Shown piece by piece: positions 35,393 to 43,851 of a stretch of 64,000 bases of DNA. The position numbers were made by a program, and so were the translations under genes. The stretch is from assembly GCA_900107365.1 (NCBI GenBank), contig FNPS01000001.1:248001-312000 (forward strand), given 5' to 3'. The stretch's first letter is position 1. Each line of letters opens with the position of its first letter. The notes beneath the pieces are model-generated. The model had not been told where the DNA came from. It saw only the letters and a program-made list of their open reading frames with translations, and ran no database searches. This stretch comes from Flavobacterium aquidurense (lineage in GTDB: Bacteria; Bacteroidota; Bacteroidia; Flavobacteriales; Flavobacteriaceae).

Positions 35393-36631
35393 TTAAAGCC
35401 ATTTCTGATATAACTTATACTTAGCGCCTTTTACGATCTGTGATTTATAAATTCCAACAGAACCTGAAGAAAAATAAGCAATGGTACAGGCGATTGCGAT
35501 GAAAATTCCGGGTTGAATTCCAAATAGTTCCATTCCCATAATCGTGCAGGCGATAGGAGTGTGGGTCGCACCCGAAAATACCGCAACAAATCCTATTCCG
35601 GCTAAAAGTGCAATTGGCATTGGGATAATGGCTGATAGGGCACTTCCTAAAGTTGCTCCCACAAAGAACAACGGTGTTACTTCTCCGCCTTTAAAACCAG
35701 CTCCCAAAGTGAAACTTGTAAATACTATTTTAAGCAAAAAATCATACCATTGACTTTGGTTTGAGAAGGATTCTACAATAACAGGAACACCTAAACCAGA
35801 GAATTTTGTAAAGCCAAAACCAGCAATTGCAATGGCTAAAACAATTCCGCCAACAAATGGTCGTAATGGAGGATATTTGATATTTTTAGAAAAAAGAGAA
35901 CCCCAAAAATGAGTACTTCTTGAGAACAATAAAGCGGCAAAGCCGGATAAAACACCAACAATAGCAGTATATACGATATTGTGCACATTGATTTCAGGAA
36001 TATCGGGAATGCTATAATGGGTATGTTTTACCTGCCAGAATTCGACAGTAAAGTATGCTGCGTAGGCCACTAAAAAAGATAAAATAATGCTTTTGATATT
36101 AATTTTGCTGAAGTACAAAACTTCTATAGCAAAAATAGCGCCTGCCAAAGGAGTTCCGAAAACAGAGGCAAATCCGGCACTGATTCCGAGTACGATCAAT
36201 ATTTTTCTTTCGGAATTATCTAAGTTGAAAAGTTTGGTGAATTGATCTGCGATGGCGCCTCCCATTTGTACAGCAGTTCCTTCACGACCTGCAGAACCTC
36301 CGAACAAATGTGTGATTAAAGTTCCTAAAAGTACCAAAGGAGCCATTTTAAACGGAATAACTTTCTTGGGACTATCGTATTCTTCGAGCAATAAATTATT
36401 GCCTTTTACAACAAATTCTCCCCAATAATAATAAGTGAATCCGACTATTAATCCCCCAAAAGGCAAAAGCCACACGATCCAGTTGTGGTGAATTCTAAAT
36501 TGCGTAACCCATTCCAGTGAAACTAAAAAAAATGCCGAAGCTGATCCAGATAAAATACCTATCAAAAAACAGATCAAAATCCATTTGAAAGTAGTTAGGG
36601 ATATTTCGTTTAGTTTTTGAGAGATCATCAA
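35393..36631 (-). CDS. CLC family anion transporter, probably fluoride-type
   Basis: 412 residues, about ten or more membrane segments of the CLC fold. Gate motif GGSAGREGTAVQMG (Glu about 116), then GTPLAGAIFAIEVL and GFKGGEVTPLFFVGATLG. The stretch where chloride-type CLCs have GSGIP reads KGNNLLLEEY (about 77-85), which resembles the GNNLI-type motif I recall for CLC-F fluoride/proton antiporters. Fluoride export is therefore likely. No fluoride riboswitch was seen upstream. Monocistronic or nearly so. Confidence 0.88.
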   Translation of the reverse strand: MMISQKLNEISLTTFKWILICFLIGILSGSASAFFLVSLEWVTQFRIHHNWIVWLLPFGGLIVGFTYYYWGEFVVKGNNLLLEEYDSPKKVIPFKMAPLVLLGTLITHLFGGSAGREGTAVQMGGAIADQFTKLFNLDNSERKILIVLGISAGFASVFGTPLAGAIFAIEVLYFSKINIKSIILSFLVAYAAYFTVEFWQVKHTHYSIPDIPEINVHNIVYTAIVGVLSGFAALLFSRSTHFWGSLFSKNIKYPPLRPFVGGIVLAIAIAGFGFTKFSGLGVPVIVESFSNQSQWYDFLLKIVFTSFTLGAGFKGGEVTPLFFVGATLGSALSAIIPMPIALLAGIGFVAVFSGATHTPIACTIMGMELFGIQPGIFIAIACTIAYFSSGSVGIYKSQIVKGAKYKLYQKWL

Positions 36632-36649
36632 TTTAAGATGGGCAGGTTT

Positions 36650-36725
36650 TTCGCCACGAATTCACGAATTTAGAAAAAAATATCTGTTTTGATCTTTTTA
36701 CAATATTAATTCGTGAATTCGTGGC
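36650..36725. repeat. Inverted repeat GCCACGAATTCACGAATT
   Basis: Left arm near 36652-36671 (CGCCACGAATTCACGAATT) and right arm near 36705-36723 (AATTCGTGAATTCGTGGC) are almost perfectly complementary around a roughly 35-base centre. Same word family as the repeats at 5714-5991 and 40880-40990. Confidence 0.75.
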
Positions 36726-36734
36726 TAATAAATA

Positions 36735-37118
36735 TTACTGAACAACAGCTGTAAATTCAATTTCAACCAGATATTCAGGAGCAACCAGTTTGCTGATTTC
36801 ATAAAAACCGGTTGTAGGTTTTACGTCTTTAAAGAAAGCAGAGTGTGCTCTGGCAACTTCTTCAAAAGTCGAAATATTAGTAGTGAAAATCCTTGTTCTG
36901 ATTACATCTTTCATTCCAACATTCAAATCTTCCAGTACTTTTTCAACACGTTCTAAAATATTATAAGTTTGAGCATAAGCATCATCGGCTTTTACTTTAT
37001 CGCCGTCAACAATAGCCACAGTGCCTGAAACTTCAATAATATTACCAATTCGTACTGCACGGCAATATCCCATTTTGTCTTCCCATGGTGATCCTGTCAA
37101 GATGTTTTCTCTTTTCAT
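36735..37118 (-). CDS. RidA family protein
   Basis: 127 residues of the YjgF/YER057c/UK114 (Rid) family, trimeric deaminases of reactive enamines and imines. Signatures: VSGTVAIVDGDKVKADDAYA, KDVIRTRIFTTNISTFEEVA and TTGFYEISKLVAPEYLVEIE near the end; the Arg in VIRTRIF is the usual substrate-binding residue. It probably protects pyridoxal-phosphate enzymes. No operon partner. Confidence 0.92.
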   Translation of the reverse strand: MKRENILTGSPWEDKMGYCRAVRIGNIIEVSGTVAIVDGDKVKADDAYAQTYNILERVEKVLEDLNVGMKDVIRTRIFTTNISTFEEVARAHSAFFKDVKPTTGFYEISKLVAPEYLVEIEFTAVVQ

Positions 37119-37283
37119 TTCTTCTTATTTTTTGAATTATTTTTTATCAATTTTTAAAATAATTCTGGTTAGTTAATACGGTTGCAATTTATAAAATATG
37201 TAACTGAAAAGAGTATAGATTTATTTGAAATCAATCTGTAAAATATTCTTTTTTGTGATATTTAAAGATCAAATTTACAGTAC

Positions 37284-37589
37284 TTAGTCAACTTCATAAT
37301 GTTCAAAAAGACGAAGTTTATTTTGTGTTGCTGTTAAGTTTTGCTGCAAAGCTTCAATTTTATTTAATAAATGATAAATAGCATCGATTCCCTCTAAATT
37401 TATTTTGAGGTCATAATGCATACGAATCATTTTTTCTAAAGCGGGCAATTGTTCTTGCTGTAAATACTCGTCTTCTTCCTGGATAATAATTTCAACTAAA
37501 CCATAATTATTTAGCTCCGTTATAAAGGTATTTTCAATTTCATGATACACACAAAATTGTTTTATCTCGATTAAGTTTTTACTACTCAT
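37284..37589 (-). CDS. cbpM: Chaperone modulator CbpM
   Basis: 101 residues, small acidic and helical, MerR-like N-terminus (LIEIKQFCVYHEIENTFI) and helical C-terminus (EALQQNLTATQNKLRLFEHY). In E. coli CbpM binds the J-domain of CbpA and inhibits it. The start overlaps the 3' end of cbpA by 8 bases, so the two are translationally coupled and produced together. Confidence 0.87.
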   Translation of the reverse strand: MSSKNLIEIKQFCVYHEIENTFITELNNYGLVEIIIQEEDEYLQQEQLPALEKMIRMHYDLKINLEGIDAIYHLLNKIEALQQNLTATQNKLRLFEHYEVD

Positions 37590-38499
37590 GATTTCTTAGT
37601 TTAGCTAATTCTTCAAATAATTCTTTCTCTTTTTGAGATAATTTGGTTGGCGTTTTGACATTATAAGTAATGAATAAATCCCCAAACTGATTCTCTTTTT
37701 TGTACACCGGAAATCCTTTTCCTTTCAATTTAACCTTCGTTCCGGTTTGAGTTTCGGCGGGAACTTTCACTTTTACTTTTCCATCAAAAGTATTTACCAA
37801 AACTTCGCCTCCTAAAAGAGCAGTATACAAATCAAGATCAATATCAGAATACAAATTATTTCCTTCCCGCTTAAAGTCTGAATTGTTTTCTATCGTAAAA
37901 GTGATAAATAAATCGCCACTTGGTCCACCATTTGCACCAGGTCCGCCATGTCCGGGAATTTTTATAATCTGACCGTTTTCAACTCCGGCCGGAATTGTAA
38001 TTCGGATATTTTTACCATTTACGGTTAAACTTTGTTTGTGTGTGGTATAAGCCGAAGCTAAATCCAGTTGTAATTCGGCATTAAAATCCTGTCCACGATA
38101 TTTAGATTGCGATCTTGAACTTCTTCCTCCGCCATACATCGAATTAAAGAACTCAGAAAAATCACTTCCGGAAAAATCTCCGCCAAAACCAGAAAAATCT
38201 TGATTTCCGCTTTGTTGTTGCTTCGAATATTGTTGTTGATTGGGATCGTAGCCTGCTTTTTCAAATTCGTCTGCCTGTTTCCAGTCTTTTCCGTATTTGT
38301 CATACTTTTTTCGATTCTCCGGATTACTCAAAACTTCGTTAGCTTCATTGATTTCCTTGAATTTTTTCTCCGCCTCTTTGTCATTCGGATTCAAATCAGG
38401 ATGGTATTTTCTGGCTGCCTTTCGATATGCTTTTTTGATTTCGGCTTCAGTAGCTGATTTTGTTATGTCTAATATTTTATAGTAATCGATATAATCCAT
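37582..38499 (-). CDS. cbpA: J-domain co-chaperone CbpA / DnaJ type II
   Basis: 305 residues: J-domain (about 1-68; HPD at YHPDLNPND), a Gly/Gln/Ser/Phe-rich region (about 75-135), then two C-terminal substrate-binding domains (IRITIPAGVENGQIIKIPG, VKVKVPAETQTGTKVKLKGK). No Cys-rich zinc domain, which makes it CbpA/DnaJB type. It stimulates DnaK and may bind curved DNA. Followed by its inhibitor gene cbpM. Confidence 0.93.
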   Translation of the reverse strand: MDYIDYYKILDITKSATEAEIKKAYRKAARKYHPDLNPNDKEAEKKFKEINEANEVLSNPENRKKYDKYGKDWKQADEFEKAGYDPNQQQYSKQQQSGNQDFSGFGGDFSGSDFSEFFNSMYGGGRSSRSQSKYRGQDFNAELQLDLASAYTTHKQSLTVNGKNIRITIPAGVENGQIIKIPGHGGPGANGGPSGDLFITFTIENNSDFKREGNNLYSDIDLDLYTALLGGEVLVNTFDGKVKVKVPAETQTGTKVKLKGKGFPVYKKENQFGDLFITYNVKTPTKLSQKEKELFEELAKLRNHE

Positions 38500-38823
38500 T
38501 TTATATGTTTTTAATAAAATTAAATTAAAGTCTTGAAGTTAGGAATAAGTCGGTAATTATCAAAATGATGTAATTCTTTTTAAATAAAAAATAACGTATT
38601 GTTATTATATTAGTTTAATTAGTTTGGAATTTGGAATTTTAAAATTTGGAATTTAATTTGAAAGGTATAATGATTTTTGGCAGGTTTTTTGTTTCCAAAA
38701 TTTAGCCTAATATAGTGTTATAAAAGTCTTAAAGTTAAAGCGGGTAATTAAATTATGCTATTTTTGCTTTGCTATACTATTATTTTATAAAATTATAAAA
38801 GCCGATTCGATAAAACTTTTTCA
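38500..38823. other. Divergent gap with TTTGGAATTT repeats
   Basis: 324 bp between cbpA and a secreted-protein gene. It holds a short direct-repeat cluster of TTTGGAATTT-like units (38621-38655), otherwise AT-rich DNA. Both genes must have promoters here, but I see no clear TAnnTTTG box in the right place. Confidence 0.45.
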
Positions 38824-39537
38824 ATGAAGCACATTTTATTTTTCATATTATTTTTTACTGCTGTAACGGTATCAGCCCAAACCGAATTTGGAACTAAATT
38901 CAAGAGTATTCCTGCTCCAAAGTTTAGTGCAAAACCAAAAAAAATCCCACAGCCTGAAACATTAGATCCTTCCGCTCCAAAAGCAGATGTACCTAGTATA
39001 AAAACTCCAAATGTTTATGATAATAATACTATTACAACTAAATCTAAATTTCAGGTAGGAGAACAAAAAAGTAAATTTACCATGTCTACCGAAACTGAAT
39101 TTGCCAATCCCGGCGATCGTTATGTAGCTAAAATGGAAAAAGATCTGGATAAAGCCCTAAAAGATGCAGGTTTAAGAGAAGGACGAGGAACTTTGGTTAA
39201 AAAAAATATTTCTTTGGGAGATTTCAGAACCAAATCAGCTTATTTTATTGTAAAGTTGCGTGACTTTGGTGCAATCGATGGTGATTTAGTAAAAGTTTCT
39301 TCAAATGATCAGGTGATACAATCTCAGATTTTTTTAGATTCTAATTTTAAAGATATTAAAATTAATCTGGTAGCCGGTTTTAATAAACTTGATTTTGAAG
39401 CATTAAACATTGGTTCTTTAGGAGGAAATACTGCCGAAATTCAGGTGTATGATGATAAAGGTGCACTTGTTACCAATGATTATTGGGATAATCTTGCTGC
39501 AGGATTTAAAGCTTCGATTATTGTTACAAAAGAATAA
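38824..39537 (+). CDS. Secreted hypothetical protein
   Basis: 237 residues with a signal peptide ending VSAQ. After it comes a Pro/Lys-rich stretch (KFSAKPKKIPQPETLDPSAP) and then an alpha-beta or beta-rich domain (about 120-237; AYFIVKLRDFGAIDGDLVKV, INLVAGFNKLDFEALNIGSL, AEIQVYDDKGALVTNDYWDN). The pattern recalls cell-surface beta-sandwich domains. Function and family not recognised. Confidence 0.82.
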   Translation: MKHILFFILFFTAVTVSAQTEFGTKFKSIPAPKFSAKPKKIPQPETLDPSAPKADVPSIKTPNVYDNNTITTKSKFQVGEQKSKFTMSTETEFANPGDRYVAKMEKDLDKALKDAGLREGRGTLVKKNISLGDFRTKSAYFIVKLRDFGAIDGDLVKVSSNDQVIQSQIFLDSNFKDIKINLVAGFNKLDFEALNIGSLGGNTAEIQVYDDKGALVTNDYWDNLAAGFKASIIVTKE

Positions 39538-39591
39538 ATAAGATAAGATCACTATTTTCTGATCCTATCTTACCTAATTTTTATTTTCTAC

Positions 39592-40854
39592 TTATATAGT
39601 ACTCTTTTCAGTACCCGGTTCTTTTTCTTCGCCTGTTTCTTTCAGCAGAAAACTTACTAAAATGGCTATCGAAATTCCGATAATCCAAAACAAACCTGCA
39701 TGTTGAAAATGGACTGCTTTATCTGTTGTGTCATTTAGCGTTTTTCCAAATAAATGACTAAATAACGGACTCAAAAGTGTTGTTACTCCAAATGTTATAA
39801 AATTAATGGCTCCCGTCGCACTTCCTTTTACATTATCCGGATTGGCTTCTTTAATAATAGAATAAGGAATCATGGCTGCTCCTGAAGCAACACCCAGTAG
39901 AAACATACTTATTTTTGTGGGAAGCAATTCTGGAAAAAATAATAACTGCACTAAACTTGCAATCATCAAAAAGGCGCCTATTATTAAAACTGGTTTTCGT
40001 TTGTTGATTTTATCTGTAATATATCCTAATAACGGACATCCAAAAACCCATCCAAAAGCTACCATGGCACTGGAAATTGTTGCAGTATGAAAGTCGAAAG
40101 CACGATCTTTTTGAAAAAAGTCAACTGCCCACGTCATAGCAAATATAGTGGTTGGAGCAAATAATAACCCTGAAACAATACCACACATCCAGGATTGAGG
40201 ATTGCTGAAAACAATTTTATAAGGCTCTAGCAAACTTTGTTTCTTTGGGCTAGATTCTGTTTTTTGTTCTGTATGGTTGGCCGGAGTTATAAACCAAAGT
40301 CCAAAAGCAACTATTATGGTAAATATACCAACGTAAAGCCAGAAAGTACTAATGTTCATTCCTTTTTCAATTAAAGGTCCTACAACAAATTGTCCTGCCG
40401 AACCGCCAAGCATTCCAATACATTGGGTAAAGCCTATTGCTGTTGCGAGTGATTTTGCCGAAAAACCTTTACTGGCAAGATACACACAACCCGGAAATGC
40501 AAAAGCACAACCGGCACCCTGAAATAAGCGTCCTGTAACGCCGCTAAACTGACTTGAAATTAGAAATAATAAACAACCAATTCCTAAAATCAGTGCCCCA
40601 ATAAAGAGTGAATATTTGGCTCCGTACCTGTCCAGAGCAATTCCGGCAATCAAGCTACAGGTCGAATACGTGTAGTAATACATGCCAATAATTTCAACTA
40701 ATCTGATATCATTAACAGAAAAATTTTGCGAAAGTTCCGGAAACATTACTGCGGGTGCAGAACGTATTACATAATCTAAAAAATAGAAAACCAAACCAAA
40801 TACCCATGCTATGACATAGTATTTGGTATACGATTTAGTAGTATTGATGTCCAT
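39592..40854 (-). CDS. MFS transporter
   Basis: 420 residues, twelve membrane segments, with the MFS loop signature between helices 2 and 3 (GIALDRYGAKYSLFIGAL) and CPLLGYITDKINKRKPVLII between 8 and 9. It is of the type seen for sugar-phosphate, nitrate or organic-acid antiporters. Substrate is not readable. It lies 151 bp from poxB on the same strand; a link to pyruvate metabolism is possible but not shown. Confidence 0.9.
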   Translation of the reverse strand: MDINTTKSYTKYYVIAWVFGLVFYFLDYVIRSAPAVMFPELSQNFSVNDIRLVEIIGMYYYTYSTCSLIAGIALDRYGAKYSLFIGALILGIGCLLFLISSQFSGVTGRLFQGAGCAFAFPGCVYLASKGFSAKSLATAIGFTQCIGMLGGSAGQFVVGPLIEKGMNISTFWLYVGIFTIIVAFGLWFITPANHTEQKTESSPKKQSLLEPYKIVFSNPQSWMCGIVSGLLFAPTTIFAMTWAVDFFQKDRAFDFHTATISSAMVAFGWVFGCPLLGYITDKINKRKPVLIIGAFLMIASLVQLLFFPELLPTKISMFLLGVASGAAMIPYSIIKEANPDNVKGSATGAINFITFGVTTLLSPLFSHLFGKTLNDTTDKAVHFQHAGLFWIIGISIAILVSFLLKETGEEKEPGTEKSTI

Positions 40855-40884
40855 AAAATGTTTTTCTTTTGTTTGAAAGTTCTA

Positions 40885-40990
40885 TGAACACGAATTGCAC
40901 GAATTAGCACTAATTCATTTGATGAAATTGATTTAACAAAGTAATATACCCATTACAATTTGTACTAATTCGTGCAATTTGTGTTTGTTT
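40885..40990. repeat. Inverted repeat of AACACGAATTGCACGAATTAG type
   Basis: Left arm AACACGAATTGCACGAATTA (40886-40905) and right arm TAATTCGTGCAATTTGTGTT (40967-40986) are complementary with one mismatch, around a centre of about 60 bases. It sits between the poxB stop and the MFS start. Same family as 36650-36725. Confidence 0.75.
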
Positions 40991-41005
40991 TTTTTGAAAT
41001 CTGTT

Positions 41006-42742
41006 TTAAATGCCTTCTTTCAAATGTTTGTAGTTAGATTTAATAGTATCTAAAACTTCTTCCATCTTGCCCCCAAGCATTAATCTTGTCATGGATTTTG
41101 CCATACCTGTAACTTGTTGCCAGTCTACTTTTGGTGGCATTGCAAGTGCATTTGGATTTGTAAAAACGTTGAGTAAAACCGGACCATTATGGCGGAAAGC
41201 GTTTTCAATTGCTGCTTCAACTTCTTCAGGTTTGTGAACATTAACACCCTGAAATCCCATTGCCTGGGCAATTAAACCAAAGTCTGGATTGACCATATCT
41301 GTTTCGTTATCAGGCAGGCCATTTACTTCCATTTCAAGTTTTACCATACCCAAAGCACGATTATTAAAAACAATAATCTTAATTGGGATATTGTATTGAT
41401 GAATGGTTGCCAGGTCGCCTAGAAGCATTGATAAACCACCATCACCGCACATGGCGATAACCTGCTTCTCCGGATGTGCCAGCGCTGCTCCAATTGCCAT
41501 TGGCATTGCATTGGCCATCGATCCGTGGTTAAAAGAACCTAACATTTTGCGTTCTCCGGTTCCTTTTATAAAACGGGCTCCCCAAACGCAGGACATCCCG
41601 GTATCGACTGTAAAAATGGCGTCTTTATTAGCTAATTTATCAATAATATGCGCAAGATATTCCGGTTGAATAGTGTCTTCACCGCCATTATCATTGATGT
41701 AAATATTCATGTTTTCTTTTACAGTGTCGTAGAATTTAAGCTGCGCTTGTAAAAAACTATCATCAGTTTTAGTTTCCAATAATGGAAGTAGTGCTTCAAT
41801 TGTATCAGCTACGTCACCACATAAGCCCATAAAAAGATTGGCTCGTCGTCCTAAACGTTCGGTACTGGTATCAATCTGAATAATTTTATTATTTCCCGGC
41901 ATGAATTTATCATATGGAAAATCTGTTCCTAATAATAAAACCAAATCAGATTCGTGCATGCTATGATAAGCCGATGGCTGACCCAATAAACCCGTCATTC
42001 CTATTTCATTAGGATTATTCGGTTGAATACTCATTTTTCCGCGGAAAGAATATCCCACAGGAGCTTTAATATGTTGCGATAATTGTACTACCTGATCGTG
42101 TGCTTTTTCTGCACCAATACCACAATATACTGTTATTTTTTTGCTTTCATTTATGACTTTTGCCAATTGCTGTAATTCATTATCTGAAGGACGAATTACG
42201 GGATTACAATGAAAATATTGAGTTGATATATTGCTTTCAACCGCTTTTAATTCTGACACATCTCCAGGCAAACCAATAACGGCAACGCCCTTTTTACCTA
42301 AAGCATGTTGTATGGCAGTTTGTATAATTCGGGGTGCTTGCTCTGCTGTCATAATCATCTGATTATAAACACTGCAATCATCAAAAAGTTTAATTGTATT
42401 GGTTTCCTGAAAATAATCCATTCCCATTTCACCAGTATTGATTGTAGACGCAATAGCTAACAATGGCACGTGCGAACGATGCGCATCATACAAGCCATTA
42501 ATTAAATGTACATGTCCCGGGCCGCAACTTCCCGCACAGACTGCAAAACCATCCAATTCGGCTTCCGCAGCGGCAGCATAGGCACCCACTTCTTCATGGC
42601 GCACATGAATCCATTTTATTTTGCCATTTCTTCGGATAGCATCGTTAAAATAATTTAAACTATCGCCGGTCACTGCATAAACGCGTTTTACTCCGGCTTC
42701 TACCAACATTTCTACTAATTGTTCTGCAACTATTTTACTCAT
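41006..42742 (-). CDS. poxB: Pyruvate dehydrogenase (quinone) / pyruvate oxidase, PoxB-like
   Basis: 578 residues, a thiamine-diphosphate enzyme close in size to E. coli PoxB (572). It oxidises pyruvate to acetate and CO2 with electrons to quinone through FAD, at the membrane surface. Seen: catalytic Glu in HVRHEEVGAYAAAAEAEL, the FAD-binding middle domain (about 185-345) and the ThDP/Mg motif CGDGGLSMLLGDLATIHQ ending in FNN. The C-terminal helix (SMTRLMLGGKMEEVLDTIKS) fits the PoxB membrane-binding end. An acetolactate synthase is less likely since no ilvN-type partner is near. Confidence 0.88.
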   Translation of the reverse strand: MSKIVAEQLVEMLVEAGVKRVYAVTGDSLNYFNDAIRRNGKIKWIHVRHEEVGAYAAAAEAELDGFAVCAGSCGPGHVHLINGLYDAHRSHVPLLAIASTINTGEMGMDYFQETNTIKLFDDCSVYNQMIMTAEQAPRIIQTAIQHALGKKGVAVIGLPGDVSELKAVESNISTQYFHCNPVIRPSDNELQQLAKVINESKKITVYCGIGAEKAHDQVVQLSQHIKAPVGYSFRGKMSIQPNNPNEIGMTGLLGQPSAYHSMHESDLVLLLGTDFPYDKFMPGNNKIIQIDTSTERLGRRANLFMGLCGDVADTIEALLPLLETKTDDSFLQAQLKFYDTVKENMNIYINDNGGEDTIQPEYLAHIIDKLANKDAIFTVDTGMSCVWGARFIKGTGERKMLGSFNHGSMANAMPMAIGAALAHPEKQVIAMCGDGGLSMLLGDLATIHQYNIPIKIIVFNNRALGMVKLEMEVNGLPDNETDMVNPDFGLIAQAMGFQGVNVHKPEEVEAAIENAFRHNGPVLLNVFTNPNALAMPPKVDWQQVTGMAKSMTRLMLGGKMEEVLDTIKSNYKHLKEGI

Positions 42743-43087
42743 TGCTTTGTTTTTTTTAAAATTAATATTCAGACTAGTATAAACATTGGTTATGGTTTAC
42801 TTTCTTAATGATTAAATTTTAAATACACTTGTGTGCTGTAAAATCTATTTGGTATGGTTTTATAAATTTAGGAAAAAGAATTGGTTTGAGGAAGGTTCAA
42901 AGTGACAAAGGTTCAAAGTGGCAAAGTTTTTTTTAAGGAAGAGACTAAGATTATAAGGTTCTGAGTTGCTAAGGTTTTTTATAAAATAGTAAAGGTTCAG
43001 AGGGAAGAAAGTTTTTAAACTTCACTTCCCTCTGAACCTTTAATGAAATCTTAGAGTCTTAGTAACTTAGAACCTTAGCACCTTAGC
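42743..43087. repeat. Repeat-rich gap with nested inverted repeats
   Basis: 345 bp with no gene. A strong inner hairpin AAAGGTTCAGAGGGAAG / CTTCCCTCTGAACCTTT (42991-43042) lies inside an outer, less perfect inverted repeat of AAGGTTCTGAGTTGCTAAGG (about 42954-42974) and CTTAGTAACTTAGAACCTT (about 43058-43076). The words GGTTCAAAG and GGTTCTGAG recur at 19540-19580 and 43668-43772. The left part (42743-42890) is plain AT-rich DNA. Confidence 0.65.
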
Positions 43088-43615
43088 CTAAAATGGATCT
43101 GCAGTAACCTTAAACTTCATCTCAGCTTTTACAGTTACATCTTTTGTCACCGTTTCTTTTAATGTAACCTGAGTTCTAATTTTATATTTGTCGGCTTTTA
43201 TGTATTGATCTAGTTTTTTATCGGTACAAATTAAATCAATCTTATTTGTTGTTGACGTAATATTGTCCTGATAAGCCAATTCTACTTCATTAGAATCTGT
43301 AGTCGAAATATATAAATGAATCGATTTTAAAAATGTAAAAGTTTTATCTGCAGGATCAGCGATTGATAATTGAAGTGATCTCAATTTTACATCTTTTACC
43401 AGACTTGCTTTTGTTTTGTTGTTTTGAAATTCAGCTGATGAATTGGTTGTAACATCAGGCATAACAATTTCTGTAGGCAAATTGACAGGAGAAGTACTCT
43501 TTATTTTGATTGCTGTTTCATTTGAAATATTAAAGGTTAATAAGTCCTCAACAGCATCACAAGAGGTTAAAAATAAAGATAAAAAAAGAGAGAGGGCAAT
43601 AAGTTTTAATTTCAT
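43088..43615 (-). CDS. Hypothetical lipoprotein
   Basis: 175 residues; lipobox LTSC (Cys 19). The rest is beta-rich (KLRSLQLSIADPADKTFTFL, then KIRTQVTLKETVTKDVTVKA), reminiscent of small Bacteroidota outer-membrane lipoproteins of unknown role. It is transcribed away from guaA. Function unknown. Confidence 0.8.
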   Translation of the reverse strand: MKLKLIALSLFLSLFLTSCDAVEDLLTFNISNETAIKIKSTSPVNLPTEIVMPDVTTNSSAEFQNNKTKASLVKDVKLRSLQLSIADPADKTFTFLKSIHLYISTTDSNEVELAYQDNITSTTNKIDLICTDKKLDQYIKADKYKIRTQVTLKETVTKDVTVKAEMKFKVTADPF

Positions 43616-43772
43616 GTTTAAATGGGTTTTCCTTAAATACGTTGTTTAAGGAGAGTTGGTTTTTGTTGTTTAGGTTCAAAGGGACAAAGATTCAAAGGAA
43701 CAAGGAAAAGAACCAATAAAATTGAAAATTCTCAAAACCTTTGAACCTTTGTTGCTCTGAACCTTTGAACCT

Positions 43773-43820
43773 AAAATCGGAACAATAAAAAAAAAATATT
43801 TTTTTTATTGTTCCGATTTT
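43773..43820. promoter_or_regulatory. Long inverted repeat upstream of guaA
   Basis: AAAATCGGAACAATAAAAAAAA and its exact complement form 22-bp arms around a 4-base loop. It lies between divergent genes, so it terminates neither. Its right arm ends 20 bases before the guaA -7 box TATTTTTG (43841-43848) and may overlap the -33 region. Confidence 0.6.
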
Positions 43821-43840
43821 TCATTTTGGAATATAAAAAG

Positions 43841-43848
43841 TATTTTTG
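43841..43848 (+). promoter_or_regulatory. -7 box of guaA, possible leaderless start
   Basis: TATTTTTG is a perfect TAnnTTTG match. The guaA ATG begins only 3 bases beyond it, which would make the message nearly leaderless if transcription starts at the usual distance. Confidence 0.6.
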
Positions 43849-43851
43849 CGC

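Noticed and set aside
36632..36740. Possible fluoride riboswitch upstream of the CLC gene
   Set aside because: The conserved crcB-motif core is not present; the region is AT-rich with an unrelated GCCACGAATTC inverted repeat.
41006..42742. Acetolactate synthase instead of PoxB
   Set aside because: No small regulatory subunit gene nearby; the length and C-terminal helix fit PoxB better.
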